Assembly: GCA_965277355.1 (NCBI GenBank)
Contig: CBDICN010000002.1
Coordinates: forward strand, 1,984,001 to 2,048,000
Length of the DNA stretch: 64,000 bases
Source: RH-AL1 sp965277355
GTDB taxonomy: Bacteria > Pseudomonadota > Alphaproteobacteria > Rhizobiales > Beijerinckiaceae
Direction of reading: 5' to 3'
A model generated the notes under the pieces. That model worked only from the letters and a program-made list of their open reading frames with translations, ran no database searches and was not told where the DNA came from. Below are positions 26,872 to 35,849 of the stretch, in pieces (position 1 is the first letter of the stretch; every line of letters begins with the position of its first letter). A program made the position numbers and the translations under genes.

Positions 26872-28305
26872 CTATTCGCCGGCCGGGAGGGGCGTGATGG
26901 CGAAGCGGCGATGGCTGTCCTCGAGGTCCTGCTTGATCAGACCGGACGCCGACGGTGTGCGCCGATGGAAGGCCATAATCCAGACGATGCCGACGGCGAG
27001 GTAGACGAGAAAGGCGTAGGGGAAGATGTTAACCGGCGCGGCGGGGACCGGATAGACGCTGCCGACCGCCGGGATGATCAGCAGAAGCAGCGACGCCGCG
27101 CAGCCGAGCTTGTGCTTGAGCCGCAGCTCGCCGAGGCCTTTGAGATAGACGGGGGCGGCGACGGTGATCAAAGCATAGGCCACCATGAAGCCGAACGCGG
27201 CGCATGTCCCGACGTAGTTGAACAAATCGAGAAGCGCGACGTGATCGAGCGTCGCGATGGTCGGAATCGCGAAGGCGAGGATCGCCATGACGGTCACCGC
27301 TATGTGGGGCGTCTCGTTGCGACCGTGTGCGGATGCGGTCACCGCTGGAAACAGCCCGTGGCGCCCCATCGCATAGACCACCCGGCCGCCGGCGCTGATG
27401 CACGAGAGGCAGAGTGCGAAGAAGCTCAACATGGCGCCGAGCGACAGCGGGACCTTCAGGAGCGGCACCGCGGCGATCTGCGCCAGGACGTTTAACGGCT
27501 GGTCGATCTTGTCGAGCGATGTGGTGTATCCCTTCGTCCCGAGCACCATCACGTAGGTGACGAAGACGAAGAAGACGCCGGAGATGACGAGGCTCGCGTA
27601 GACCGAGCGGGGTACGGTCTTCAGCGGATCCTTTGCCTCGTCGCCGAACGCAGTCGCGGCCTCGAAGCCTACCAGACTGAAGATCGCGACGACCACGCCG
27701 AGGCCGACGCTCGACCAAGGCAGCTTGCCGACGTCAAACTGCGTCGCATCGATCGCGAAGCTGTGCTGCCCCAGAACGATGAAGCACAGCACGGCGATAA
27801 GCGCCATCGAGATGCCCTCGCAGGCGAGCATCATGATGGCCGAGAGCTGGACGTTCTTCCAGGCGCAGTACCAGCCGGTGGCGACGCAGATCGCAAACAA
27901 CAGGATGGTCGGCGCATTGATACCGAGCATCGACAGGAGCGACCCGGAGAAGACCGCGAAACCTGTCGCTCCGGCCATCGCGATGCCGAGGTAGGCCCAG
28001 ATCAAGGCCCAGCCGCCGATACCGCCGACGGTGAGGCCGAGCCCGCGTGAGATGTAGGCATAAATCGATCCGGAAGACGCCGAGCGCCGTGCGAACTGGT
28101 TGAGGTTGAACGCGACGAAGAGCAGCATCAGCGTGCCGAGCGCATAGGAGAGCCAACTCCAGTCGCCCGTGTTGCCGTACATGACGGGAATGATCAGCGC
28201 CGCGGTCATCGTCGGTGAGATGAGCGCGACCGCGTTGGCCAGGAGCTCGGCGAAGCCGAGGCAATGGGGTCGAAGTTGCTTGGTGGTTGTCAGTCCTGTG
28301 GTCAT
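26872..28305 (-). CDS. APC-family amino acid permease
   Basis: Predicted 477-aa transporter with about twelve membrane segments. 'GFAELLANAVALISPTMTAAL' matches TM1 of the amino acid/polyamine/organocation family, with 'GSIYAYISRGLG' and 'VGFEAATAFGDEAKDPLKTVPRSVYASLV' (TM6 to the conserved loop) diagnostic. It is first in the operon with the aldolase and lyase and divergent from the MocR gene at 28530. It probably imports the nitrogenous substrate that the operon degrades. Confidence 0.92.
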   Translation of the reverse strand: MTTGLTTTKQLRPHCLGFAELLANAVALISPTMTAALIIPVMYGNTGDWSWLSYALGTLMLLFVAFNLNQFARRSASSGSIYAYISRGLGLTVGGIGGWALIWAYLGIAMAGATGFAVFSGSLLSMLGINAPTILLFAICVATGWYCAWKNVQLSAIMMLACEGISMALIAVLCFIVLGQHSFAIDATQFDVGKLPWSSVGLGVVVAIFSLVGFEAATAFGDEAKDPLKTVPRSVYASLVISGVFFVFVTYVMVLGTKGYTTSLDKIDQPLNVLAQIAAVPLLKVPLSLGAMLSFFALCLSCISAGGRVVYAMGRHGLFPAVTASAHGRNETPHIAVTVMAILAFAIPTIATLDHVALLDLFNYVGTCAAFGFMVAYALITVAAPVYLKGLGELRLKHKLGCAASLLLLIIPAVGSVYPVPAAPVNIFPYAFLVYLAVGIVWIMAFHRRTPSASGLIKQDLEDSHRRFAITPLPAGE

Positions 28306-28529
28306 GGCGTGAGCCCTACTTCGAGACTTCAAGCTCTTGCGCCGTCTTGTGCGCCCCATCTCGACGATTGACCGCACTGCGCAATTGCGGTTCTGAGTAC
28401 GAAGTCTCTGGTCCTTGCAGAAGCTCCAGTTTTGGCGGGCTTGCTGGTCCAACGGTGCAAATTGCTGATGAGGGTGAGAGCAATCTGCTGCGATCTGAAC
28501 CGGCACGCGACAAAACATGAGGCCAGCAC

Positions 28530-29990
28530 GTGTTGAGACCGTGGGTCCAAAACCTTGTCATTCCTGCGCAAGGACGCGGCAACCTCAGTCACCACATAGC
28601 CCAAGCGATCATGGAAGAAATACAGCGCGGTCGGCTTACAGCCGGCGATTCACTGCCAGGCACGCGGGACCTGGCCAACGAATTGAAGGTCAACCGCAAG
28701 TCAGTCGTCGTCGCCTACGACGAATTGGCGGCGCAAGGCTGGGTCAAATCCGACTCGCGGCGCGGCACCTTCGTGCTCAAATCCATTCGCGACGTGGCGG
28801 CCGGCCTTACGCCGTCGTCTTCTTCGCCTGCGCCTGCCTTTGCGTCGCACGCTCGACACTTCAGCGTTCCCCTTCCTTGGGCGCTCAGCGAGGACGAGCC
28901 AAGCTTCGACGACGGTGTCCCGGACCAACGGCTGATTCCGGTCGAGGCGATCGCGCAAGCCTACGGAACGGCGGCGCGCGCGGCTGCGCGCCGGCGCCTT
29001 CTTGGATACGGCGACCCTCGCGGTACCGACCAACTTCGCCACTCGATCGCGCGAATGCTGAATGCGACGCGTGGGCTTGCCGCTTCGACCGAAAACATCT
29101 GCGTGACACGCGGGAGCCAGATGGCGCTCTACGTGATCGCGCAGACAATCGTCGCGCCCGGCGACACGGTACTCTTCGAAGAACTCTCCTATCCACCGGC
29201 AGTCCAAGCCTTCCGGCTGGCAGGCGCGAATATTGACGCCGTGAAACTCGGGTGCGATGGGATTAACCTCGACGAACTGGAGGCTGCCTGTCGCAAGCAA
29301 AGGGTCCGCGCGGTTTACCTGACGCCCGGGCATCAGTTCCCCACGACGGTCGTCATGCGTCCAAGCACCCGGTTGAGATTGAGAGACCTTGCCGCGGAAT
29401 TTGGCTTTCTTGTCGTCGAAGACGATTACGACCACGAATTCCAATTCGATCATCAGCCGATGCTGCCGTTGGCTAGCAACGATCCAGGCGGTCACGTCAT
29501 CTATGTGGGCTCGTTTTCTAAGGTTCTCTCGCCGAGCCTGCGGGTGGGCTACGTGGCGGCGCGACCAGAGATGATTGAACGCTTAGGCAACTGCATCGGA
29601 ACGATCGATAGGCAGGGAGACCCGATCACTGAGTTGGCGATTGTCGAGCTGATTGAGTCAGGAAATTTGCGGCGTCACATCAAACGCGTGCATTCGATCT
29701 TCAACAAGCGCCGCGCGGATTTCACCGATCTTGCGAGGGAGCACCTGGATGGCCTGGCCAGCTTTGAAGCTCCGTCAGGTGGCCTCGCCTTCTGGATCCG
29801 CCTATCTGACGGACTCGACCTTTCGACGTTTGCGAAACCCGCACATCAGGGGCGTACTGGGCTAGTTACGAGTCTGGACTGTCGCGTGGCGGGCGAGCCG
29901 AGCCACGGGATCAGATTAGGCTTTGCTAGTCTCGACCAGAGGGAGGCGTCGTCGCATTTGGCGCGTCTTGCAACAGCCTGCAGAGTGTAA
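28530..29990 (+). CDS. MocR/PdxR-type regulator (GntR + aminotransferase-like)
   Basis: Predicted 486-aa regulator. The N-terminal GntR winged helix reads 'LSHHIAQAIMEEIQRGRLTAGDSLPGTRDLANELKVNRKSVVVAYDELAAQGWV'. The C-terminal fold-type I aminotransferase domain contains 'TPGHQFPT' and the PLP lysine in 'YVGSFSKVLSPSLRVGYVAA'. The start is GTG. It is divergent from the permease operon across 224 bp, so it very likely controls it, using PLP or an amino-compound adduct as signal. Confidence 0.92.
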   Translation: MLRPWVQNLVIPAQGRGNLSHHIAQAIMEEIQRGRLTAGDSLPGTRDLANELKVNRKSVVVAYDELAAQGWVKSDSRRGTFVLKSIRDVAAGLTPSSSSPAPAFASHARHFSVPLPWALSEDEPSFDDGVPDQRLIPVEAIAQAYGTAARAAARRRLLGYGDPRGTDQLRHSIARMLNATRGLAASTENICVTRGSQMALYVIAQTIVAPGDTVLFEELSYPPAVQAFRLAGANIDAVKLGCDGINLDELEAACRKQRVRAVYLTPGHQFPTTVVMRPSTRLRLRDLAAEFGFLVVEDDYDHEFQFDHQPMLPLASNDPGGHVIYVGSFSKVLSPSLRVGYVAARPEMIERLGNCIGTIDRQGDPITELAIVELIESGNLRRHIKRVHSIFNKRRADFTDLAREHLDGLASFEAPSGGLAFWIRLSDGLDLSTFAKPAHQGRTGLVTSLDCRVAGEPSHGIRLGFASLDQREASSHLARLATACRV

Positions 29991-30090
29991 TGAGCCGCTC
30001 CACCGGCGCGGATCTCGCGGCTGGGTGATTCCTCGTGGCAACGGCCCGGTGGTGGCGTGAGGTCCCACCTTTCTGAAGGAAGAACGCGAT

Positions 30091-31029
30091 TCAGGCAGGC
30101 TCCGGCAAGTTCAAGTCAAAAATCGACTCGATTGAGCGTAGACGTTGTTGAAGGCGCGGAGCCACGAAATCGAGAAACGCGCGGAGCTTCAAAGGTTGTT
30201 GCTGGTGCGCGGCGTGAACAAGATGCACTGGCAAATGTTGTTGTGCAAAGGCAGCCAGGATCGGGACCAGCTTGCCGTCGCGGACGCTGTCGGCGGCTTG
30301 GTAGGAAAGCACGCGCGCGATGCCGAGCCCCGCCGCAGCACCGCCCGTCACGCCCTCGGCAGTGTTAGTCGAGAAGCGTGTATCAATCGTGACGGGACAT
30401 GCGGCGCCGGATGCGTCGACGAACGGCCACTCCCGATAGCGCTGCCATTCCTCGAATGCGATACAATCGTGGTTGGGAAGCTCGGCGGGCTCTGACGGCT
30501 CGCCGTGTCGGCTCAGATACTCAGGGCTTGCGCACACGACCCAGCGAACCTCCCCTACCCTTCGAGCAACGAGTGCGCTGTCGGGCAGGCACCCAATCCG
30601 TATCGCCACGTCCATGTGGTTTCCGACGAGGTCGATGATGTTGTCCGAAAGGACGAGGCGAACACTGACCTTGGGGTATGCGCTCAGAAAATCGTAAACG
30701 ATGGGCGCGACGTTAAGCTCTCCGAACAAAATCGGCGCAGTCACCAAGAGCTCGCCGCGCGGCGCGCGATACTCGCCCGATGCCGCCCGCTCCGCTTCGG
30801 CCAGCTCATCCAGCACGCGGCGTGCGGACGCGACGTATGCGATGCCGGCCTCGGTCAGTAATAGTTTGCGGCTGGTCCGGACTACCAGTTGCGACCCGAG
30901 CATCGCTTCAAGATCGGAAACCCTACGGCTCACAGTGGGCAGCGGCACGTTCAGGGTGCGTGAAGCGGCCGACAGGCTGCCACGGTCGATTGCTGCAACG
31001 AGCGTCCGCATTGCCTCGAACCGATCCAT
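30091..31029 (-). CDS. LysR-family regulator
   Basis: Predicted 312-aa regulator with the N-terminal helix-turn-helix 'FEAMRTLVAAIDRGSLSAASRTLNVPLPTVSRRVSDLEAMLGSQLVVRTSRKLLLTEAG'. The effector domain follows ('VAPIVYDFLSAYPKVSVRLVLSDNIIDLV'). It belongs to the CrgA-like group of LysR proteins. Divergent from the AhpD-like gene across 117 bp, it probably controls the 31-33 kb operon. The start at 31029 matches the family 'MDRFEAM'. Confidence 0.92.
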   Translation of the reverse strand: MDRFEAMRTLVAAIDRGSLSAASRTLNVPLPTVSRRVSDLEAMLGSQLVVRTSRKLLLTEAGIAYVASARRVLDELAEAERAASGEYRAPRGELLVTAPILFGELNVAPIVYDFLSAYPKVSVRLVLSDNIIDLVGNHMDVAIRIGCLPDSALVARRVGEVRWVVCASPEYLSRHGEPSEPAELPNHDCIAFEEWQRYREWPFVDASGAACPVTIDTRFSTNTAEGVTGGAAAGLGIARVLSYQAADSVRDGKLVPILAAFAQQHLPVHLVHAAHQQQPLKLRAFLDFVAPRLQQRLRSIESIFDLNLPEPA

Positions 31030-31146
31030 GCTGCCTCTCGAAATGCGGAAGTCAGGGTTTCGGGGATATCGACTGCTGAGGGCGAGCGGAAGACCGTATC
31101 TCACTGCTCACGGGCCAACGAGCCTACACGATCAGGAGCTTGCCGG

Positions 31147-31695
31147 ATGTCTCGCATTCCGATCCCGGCCGTGGAAGAGGCCCCCGCCGCGTCCCGGTCG
31201 TTGCTCGCCGAGGCCGACAAGCAGTTGGGAATGGTGCCGAACCTCTATCGCATCGTCTCGACCAGCCCAGCGGCTCTGGAGGCTCTGGTGAACTTCTACG
31301 CCGCGCTGGAGAAAGGAGACCTCGATCCCCTGACCCGTGAGCGGATAGCGCTCGCCGTCGCCGAGGCTAATGGCTGCGACTATTGTCTCTCGGCGCAGAC
31401 CTATCGTGTCCGCAAGGGCGAGATGCTGGACGACGTCGAGATCACCGCCAATCGCAGCGGTGCATCCAATGACATCAAGGCCGACGCCGCCGTCTGTTTC
31501 GCGGCCAAGCTCGCGCGTGGTCGTGGTGTCGTCAGCGACGACAATGTGACTGCCGTCAAGGAAGCCGGCTATTCAGACGCCGAGATCGTCGAGATCATCG
31601 CCCACGTCGCGGTCAACATCTTCACCGGAACCGCCAACGTGGCGTTGCAAACCGACATCGACTTTCCCCGCATAGGCGCCCGCAAGGCCGCCTGA
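31147..31695 (+). CDS. AhpD/carboxymuconolactone decarboxylase-like protein
   Basis: Predicted 182-aa protein of the peroxidase-related CMD family. The redox pair is in 'VAEANGCDYCLSAQTYRVRK' (CxxC). The family usually has His two residues after the 'SA' (SAHT), and here it is Gln, so proton relay may be altered. The rest ('RIALAVAEANG', 'VVEIIAHVAVNIFTGTANVALQ'-like) is normal. It is the first gene after the LysR gene and is followed by a hydrolase and an NTF2-like gene. Confidence 0.88.
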   Translation: MSRIPIPAVEEAPAASRSLLAEADKQLGMVPNLYRIVSTSPAALEALVNFYAALEKGDLDPLTRERIALAVAEANGCDYCLSAQTYRVRKGEMLDDVEITANRSGASNDIKADAAVCFAAKLARGRGVVSDDNVTAVKEAGYSDAEIVEIIAHVAVNIFTGTANVALQTDIDFPRIGARKAA

Positions 31696-31785
31696 CCCTT
31701 CCAACAACCAAGCACTCCGATGCGGACGCCCGATCCCTGTGCGTCGGCAAACCCTTCCTCACGCCTTCAAGACAAGGAGATCACC

Positions 31786-32646
31786 ATGACCGTTCGTTTC
31801 AACACCGCCGATGTCGACGGCCTCGAGCTGTTTTACCGCGAGGCCGGCGATTCCAGCCGACCGACCGTGCTGCTGCTGCACGGCTTCCCGAGCGCCAGTC
31901 ACATGTTCCGCGATCTGATCCCTGAGCTTGCGGGGACCTATCATGTCATCGCCCCCGACCTGCCCGGCTTCGGCATGACCGAGCAGCCCGCCCGCGACCA
32001 GTTCGGCTACAATTTCGAGAACATCACGAACGTCGTCGACCGCTTCACCGAGGTGCTGGGTCTGACCAGGTTCGCCATCTACGTCTTCGACTATGGCGCC
32101 CCCGTCGGCTTCCGTTTGGCGGTGAAGCACCCCGAGCGGATCACCGCGATCATCACCCAGAATGGCAACACCTATCTCGAAGGCGTGTCGGATGCCTTTG
32201 CTCCGGTCATGGCATACTGGAACGAGCCCAACCAGGCCAACCGCGATGCCCTACGCAGTTTCCTCGCGCCGGAGACGACGCTCTTCCAATACACCCATGG
32301 CGTAGCCGATCCGAGCGCGGTCTCGCCCGATGGCCGCAACCTCGACGATTTTTATCTGGCGCGTCCCGGTAACGACGAGATCCAGCTCGACCTGTTGCTC
32401 GACTACCAGACCAACGTGGCGCTCTACGACACCATCCAGGCCTACCTGCGCGCGCATCAGCCGCCCGTCCTCGCCGTATGGGGCAAGAACGACCCGTTCT
32501 TCATCCCACCGGGCGCGGAGGCCTTCAGGCGTGACGTGCCGGAGGCGGATGTGCGCTTCGTCGAGAGCGGCCACTTCGCGCTCGAGACCCACGCCGCCGA
32601 GATCGGCTCGGCGATGCGCGAGTTCCTCGCCAAGCACGTCGGCTGA
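31786..32646 (+). CDS. Alpha/beta-hydrolase, haloalkane dehalogenase/epoxide hydrolase-like
   Basis: Predicted 286-aa hydrolase. The oxyanion region is 'VLLLHGFPSASHMFRDLIPEL', the nucleophile elbow 'FDYGAPVGFRLAVKHPER' carries Asp as in dehalogenases and epoxide hydrolases, and the acid and base are in 'AVWGKNDPFF' and 'ESGHFALETHA'. A good ribosome site (AAGGAG) precedes the ATG at 31786. It is closely related to the secreted protein at 35850-36968. The operon partners suggest xenobiotic or reactive-compound turnover. Confidence 0.9.
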   Translation: MTVRFNTADVDGLELFYREAGDSSRPTVLLLHGFPSASHMFRDLIPELAGTYHVIAPDLPGFGMTEQPARDQFGYNFENITNVVDRFTEVLGLTRFAIYVFDYGAPVGFRLAVKHPERITAIITQNGNTYLEGVSDAFAPVMAYWNEPNQANRDALRSFLAPETTLFQYTHGVADPSAVSPDGRNLDDFYLARPGNDEIQLDLLLDYQTNVALYDTIQAYLRAHQPPVLAVWGKNDPFFIPPGAEAFRRDVPEADVRFVESGHFALETHAAEIGSAMREFLAKHVG

Positions 32647-32735
32647 TCCCCCTTTCCGGGCGCTCCCCACCTCTGCGCCTAGACTTTTTGCAACCAGGAG
32701 ACGGTTCGTCCGTCTGAGATTTCCGGAGACCGACC

Positions 32736-33119
32736 ATGAGCAACGCCCGTAACATCGTTCGCGGCTTCTACGACAAGCTCTCCAACGGGGATGCGGCCGG
32801 CGCGCTCGGCCTGATGGCGCCCGACATCGAATGGACGACGATGTGGCACTACAAGGTCGACGGCCGTGGCCCCGAGAAGGTCGCCGAGGGCCTGTTCAAG
32901 CCGCTGGTGGCGGAATGGTCGAGCTTCTCGCTGGTGCCGACCGAGTTCATCTCCGAAGGCGAAACCGTCGTCTCGCTCGGCGACTTCACCGGCGTCCATG
33001 GCGCTACGGGAAAAACTTCGAATGCCCGCTACGCCCACGTGTGGACCGTCCGTGACGGGAAAATCACCACCTTCCGCCAGTATATCGATACGCTGGCAAT
33101 TGCCGATGCTCGCGTCTGA
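32736..33119 (+). CDS. SnoaL/NTF2-like protein, second copy
   Basis: Predicted 127-aa protein related to the one at 23766-24164 ('VRGFYDKLSNGDAAGALGLMAPDIEW', 'YKVDGRGPEKVAEG', 'HVWTVRDGKITTFRQYIDT'). The fold fits small-molecule binding or isomerase roles. The stop overlaps the ATG of the SDR fragment (TGATG), so it once belonged to an operon with that dehydrogenase. Confidence 0.85.
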   Translation: MSNARNIVRGFYDKLSNGDAAGALGLMAPDIEWTTMWHYKVDGRGPEKVAEGLFKPLVAEWSSFSLVPTEFISEGETVVSLGDFTGVHGATGKTSNARYAHVWTVRDGKITTFRQYIDTLAIADARV

Positions 33120-33223
33120 TGGATCGCGTTGCCGTCGTCACCGGCGCGAGCCGCGGCATCGGACGCGCGACCGCCATCCGCCTTGCCCACGACTTCAGCG
33201 CTGTGGCGTTTGCGTATCGAGCT
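33119..33223 (+). pseudogene. SDR N-terminal fragment (5' part of a split gene)
   Basis: The reading 'MDRVAVVTGASRGIGRATAIRLAHDFSAVAFAYR' is the Rossmann N-terminus of a short-chain dehydrogenase with an intact TGxxxGIG loop. Homology stops near 33223. A matching C-terminal fragment lies 2.3 kb away at 35538-35807, so the gene was split and its middle was lost. Confidence 0.85.
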
Positions 33224-33390
33224 GGGCGAGCTACGAGGATGTACAGCGACGGCGCAAACCTGCCTTGGCCTTGTCAGGAGGTCATGTGCAGACGGGGAAA
33301 CCTGCCTCGAGATGCTGGCGCCGCTGACACAGCATCGACTGTTGCTGCCATCCCTATTTCCGCCAGAGGGCAATTCAAAGGTCAGTCAAT

Positions 33391-34794
33391 ATGTCGGAAC
33401 GCGAAGAACTAGACGTCGTTATACTTGGCAGTGGTCAGGGCGGAAAATTACTTGCGTGGCATCTCGGCCGATCTGGCAAGAAAGTCGCCGTGGTCGAGCG
33501 CCGTTGGGTCGGCGGCTCGTGCCCGGCCGTTGCCTGCATGCCCTCCAAGAATGAGATTTGGAGCGCGAAGGTCGCTCACGTCGTTCGGAATGCGGCGCCA
33601 TTCGGCACCATCGTCGATGGCGTCCGGACGGACATGCGCAGGGTTCGCGACCGTAAGCAGGACATGGTCGACCGGGAGATTGCAGCGCACTTGGCCGCCT
33701 ACAAAGACAGCGGGGCGCAACTCATCATGGGCATCGGCCGCTTCGTTGGGCCGAAGACGATCGATGTCGCGTTGAACGAGGGCGGCTCCCGCACCCTGAG
33801 CGGGGCGGAAGTTGTCATCAACGTCGGTACGCATGCCGCCGTGCCGGACATTCCAGGCCTGATCGCCGCCCGCCCGCTCACCCATATCGAAGCTCTTGAA
33901 CTGGATACCCTACCATCGCACTTGGTCGTCCTCGGCGGCGGTTATGTCGGGATCGAGATGGCGCAAGCCTACCGCCGTCTCGGCAGTCATGTGACGATCG
34001 TAGAGCCCGGCCCTCGGCTCATGGGACGCGAGGACCCCGACGTTTCGCAGGAGATGCACAGCATCCTGACCAGCGAAGGGGTCCAAATTCATACTGACGC
34101 CGAACCGACGAGCGTGGCGGGTCTCTCCGGCGATGCAGTGGCTGTGACATTGCGCTTTAGGGACAGTGAGAGAACCATCGACGGCAGCGACTTGCTTGTC
34201 GCGACCGGCAGGATCGCCAACACGGCAGGGATCGGGCTCGAAACGAGCGGTGTCGAGCTGGACTCCCAAGGCTTTGTCCGCGTGAACGAGCGGCTCGAAA
34301 CAAGTGCGCCCGGCGTATGGGCGATCGGCGAATGTGCGGGCAGTCCGCAATTCACTCATGTTTCGGTCGACGACTTCAAAATCGTTCGGGACAACATGGG
34401 TGGGCGCGATCGTCGCACCGACAATCGACTTGTTCCATACGTGATGTTTACCGAGCCTCCTCTTGCCCGGGTGGGGCTCTCGGAGGGAGAGGCCGAGCGT
34501 CAAGGCATTCCTGTGCGGGTCGCCAAGCTCCCGATGGGTCGCGTTCTGCGCACCGAGGCTACCGACGAGAAGAAGGGCTGGATGAAGGCGGTCGTCAGTG
34601 CCACCGATGACCGGGTGCTTGGCTTCACCATGATCGGTGCGGAGGCCGGGGAGGTGCTGGCCGCCATCCAGACCGCGATGATCGCCGAGTTGCCCTACAC
34701 CAAGCTGCGCGATGCGGTGATTGTGCATCTGACCTTCGCAGAGGGCCTTGGGCCCCTTTTTGCCGGCGTACCATCTCGGTCGGTCCGAGGGTGA
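33391..34794 (+). CDS. RclA-like FAD/NAD(P) disulfide oxidoreductase
   Basis: Predicted 467-aa flavin reductase of the pyridine nucleotide-disulfide family. The FAD loop is 'VVILGSGQGGKLLAWHLGRSG', and the redox pair is in 'GGSCPAVACMPSKN' (CxxxxC). The NAD(P) loop is 'LVVLGGGYVGIEMAQAYRRLG', and 'GECAGSPQFTHVSVDDFKIVRDN' and 'VMFTEPPLARVGLSEGEAE' align closely with RclA. A C-terminal His is in 'VIVHLTFAEG'. E. coli RclA, a copper-linked reductase, acts in reactive-chlorine resistance. The following DUF417 gene supports this kinship. It is inserted inside a broken SDR gene. Confidence 0.88.
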   Translation: MSEREELDVVILGSGQGGKLLAWHLGRSGKKVAVVERRWVGGSCPAVACMPSKNEIWSAKVAHVVRNAAPFGTIVDGVRTDMRRVRDRKQDMVDREIAAHLAAYKDSGAQLIMGIGRFVGPKTIDVALNEGGSRTLSGAEVVINVGTHAAVPDIPGLIAARPLTHIEALELDTLPSHLVVLGGGYVGIEMAQAYRRLGSHVTIVEPGPRLMGREDPDVSQEMHSILTSEGVQIHTDAEPTSVAGLSGDAVAVTLRFRDSERTIDGSDLLVATGRIANTAGIGLETSGVELDSQGFVRVNERLETSAPGVWAIGECAGSPQFTHVSVDDFKIVRDNMGGRDRRTDNRLVPYVMFTEPPLARVGLSEGEAERQGIPVRVAKLPMGRVLRTEATDEKKGWMKAVVSATDDRVLGFTMIGAEAGEVLAAIQTAMIAELPYTKLRDAVIVHLTFAEGLGPLFAGVPSRSVRG

Positions 34795-34864
34795 ATTCGC
34801 GGCAGCGGCGGTGACCGCGAACGCCGGCCGCGCACCATGTAACAACAGCATAAGGAACCCATTT

Positions 34865-35368
34865 ATGAATGGCGTGGTAGCTAAATTTAATGATCTCGTT
34901 CTGTTCCGAGGAGACCTGGATTATAAGATCCTACGAGCGATCATGGTGTTCACGTTCTACATGTTCGGCATGCAGAAGTGGAGCGCGTACACAGCCGAGA
35001 TGCTGGTCCCGCTGATAAGCCATAGCCCCGTCGTATTCTGGCTGGAGCCAGTGTTTGGCGTTCGGGGCGCAGGTTTCTTTCTCGGCACTTCAGAGCTGAC
35101 CTTTGGCACCTTGATTCTGCTCGGCTACTGGAGTCCCATGTTGGGTGTGCTAGGTGCGCTGGGTTCGATCGTTACGTTCGTCGGCACTTCCACCATCATC
35201 CCATTGCTACCCGACGCATGGGCTAAGGAGGCCGGCGGGTTTCCGATCATGACGTTGTCGCTGGGCTTCCTGTTCAAGGATTTCCTATTCCTCGCGGTGT
35301 CGTTTTACCTGCTGAAGCACGATCTGAGCGCCGCCGCGTCTGACGTGCGCCTTGGCCGCTCGGGATGA
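34865..35368 (+). CDS. DUF417 (RclC/YkgB-like) membrane protein
   Basis: Predicted 167-aa inner-membrane protein with four hydrophobic segments. 'LRAIMVFTFYMFGMQKWSAYTAEMLVPLISHSPVVFWL' and 'FLGTSELTFGTLILLGYW' match the family that includes E. coli RclC. It lies 70 bp after the RclA-like gene, which parallels the rclA/rclC locus. No RclB-like gene was found between or after them. Confidence 0.85.
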   Translation: MNGVVAKFNDLVLFRGDLDYKILRAIMVFTFYMFGMQKWSAYTAEMLVPLISHSPVVFWLEPVFGVRGAGFFLGTSELTFGTLILLGYWSPMLGVLGALGSIVTFVGTSTIIPLLPDAWAKEAGGFPIMTLSLGFLFKDFLFLAVSFYLLKHDLSAAASDVRLGRSG

Positions 35369-35537
35369 GGCAGATCGGCAGAATTCGATTGGAGCCGTTG
35401 TCGTTGTCGCGATCCCTCGCAGGCCCGCACCAAGCGGCCGCTCCGAGGCCGGCATGTGGCGACTCTGCGTCCGCGTCGGCAACCCCGATATCGCGCCATT
35501 CGAAGAACGCGCGGAAGAAGGATGCGATCTCCTCACG

Positions 35538-35807
35538 CCCTTCGATCTCGCCATCGTGCGGGTCAACACGATCCTGCCCGGCTCGGTGATGACCGAGCGG
35601 CGACTGACCATGCTCCAAGGCCATGCCGACACGCATGGTCTCTCGCTGGACGCGACGATCGAGCAGTTTGCGGCCGAGGTAGGCATTGCCCGCTATGGGC
35701 AGCCCGACGACATTGCCAATGCCGTCGCCTTCCTGTTCACGCCGGACAGCCATTGGATCACCGGCACGGCACTCCGCGTCGATGGCGGCGAGACCAAAGC
35801 GCTGTGA
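35538..35807 (+). pseudogene. SDR C-terminal fragment (3' part of a split gene)
   Basis: The reading 'VRVNTILPGSVMTERRLTML' with 'YGQPDDIANAVAFLFTPDSHWITGTALRVDGGETKA' is the complete C-terminal part of an SDR. There is no start or catalytic segment in the frame upstream. It is probably the missing end of the fragment at 33119, with the RclA-like/DUF417 genes between them. The preceding 150 bp show no clear gene. Confidence 0.85.
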
Positions 35808-35849
35808 GCGACACCGGCGCCACAAGTCCAGACAGTAGGAACACAACCC

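Noticed and set aside
34865..35368. Small secreted proteins (22214, 39159) as the missing RclB
   Set aside because: Apart from small size and a signal peptide I see no shared sequence with RclB.
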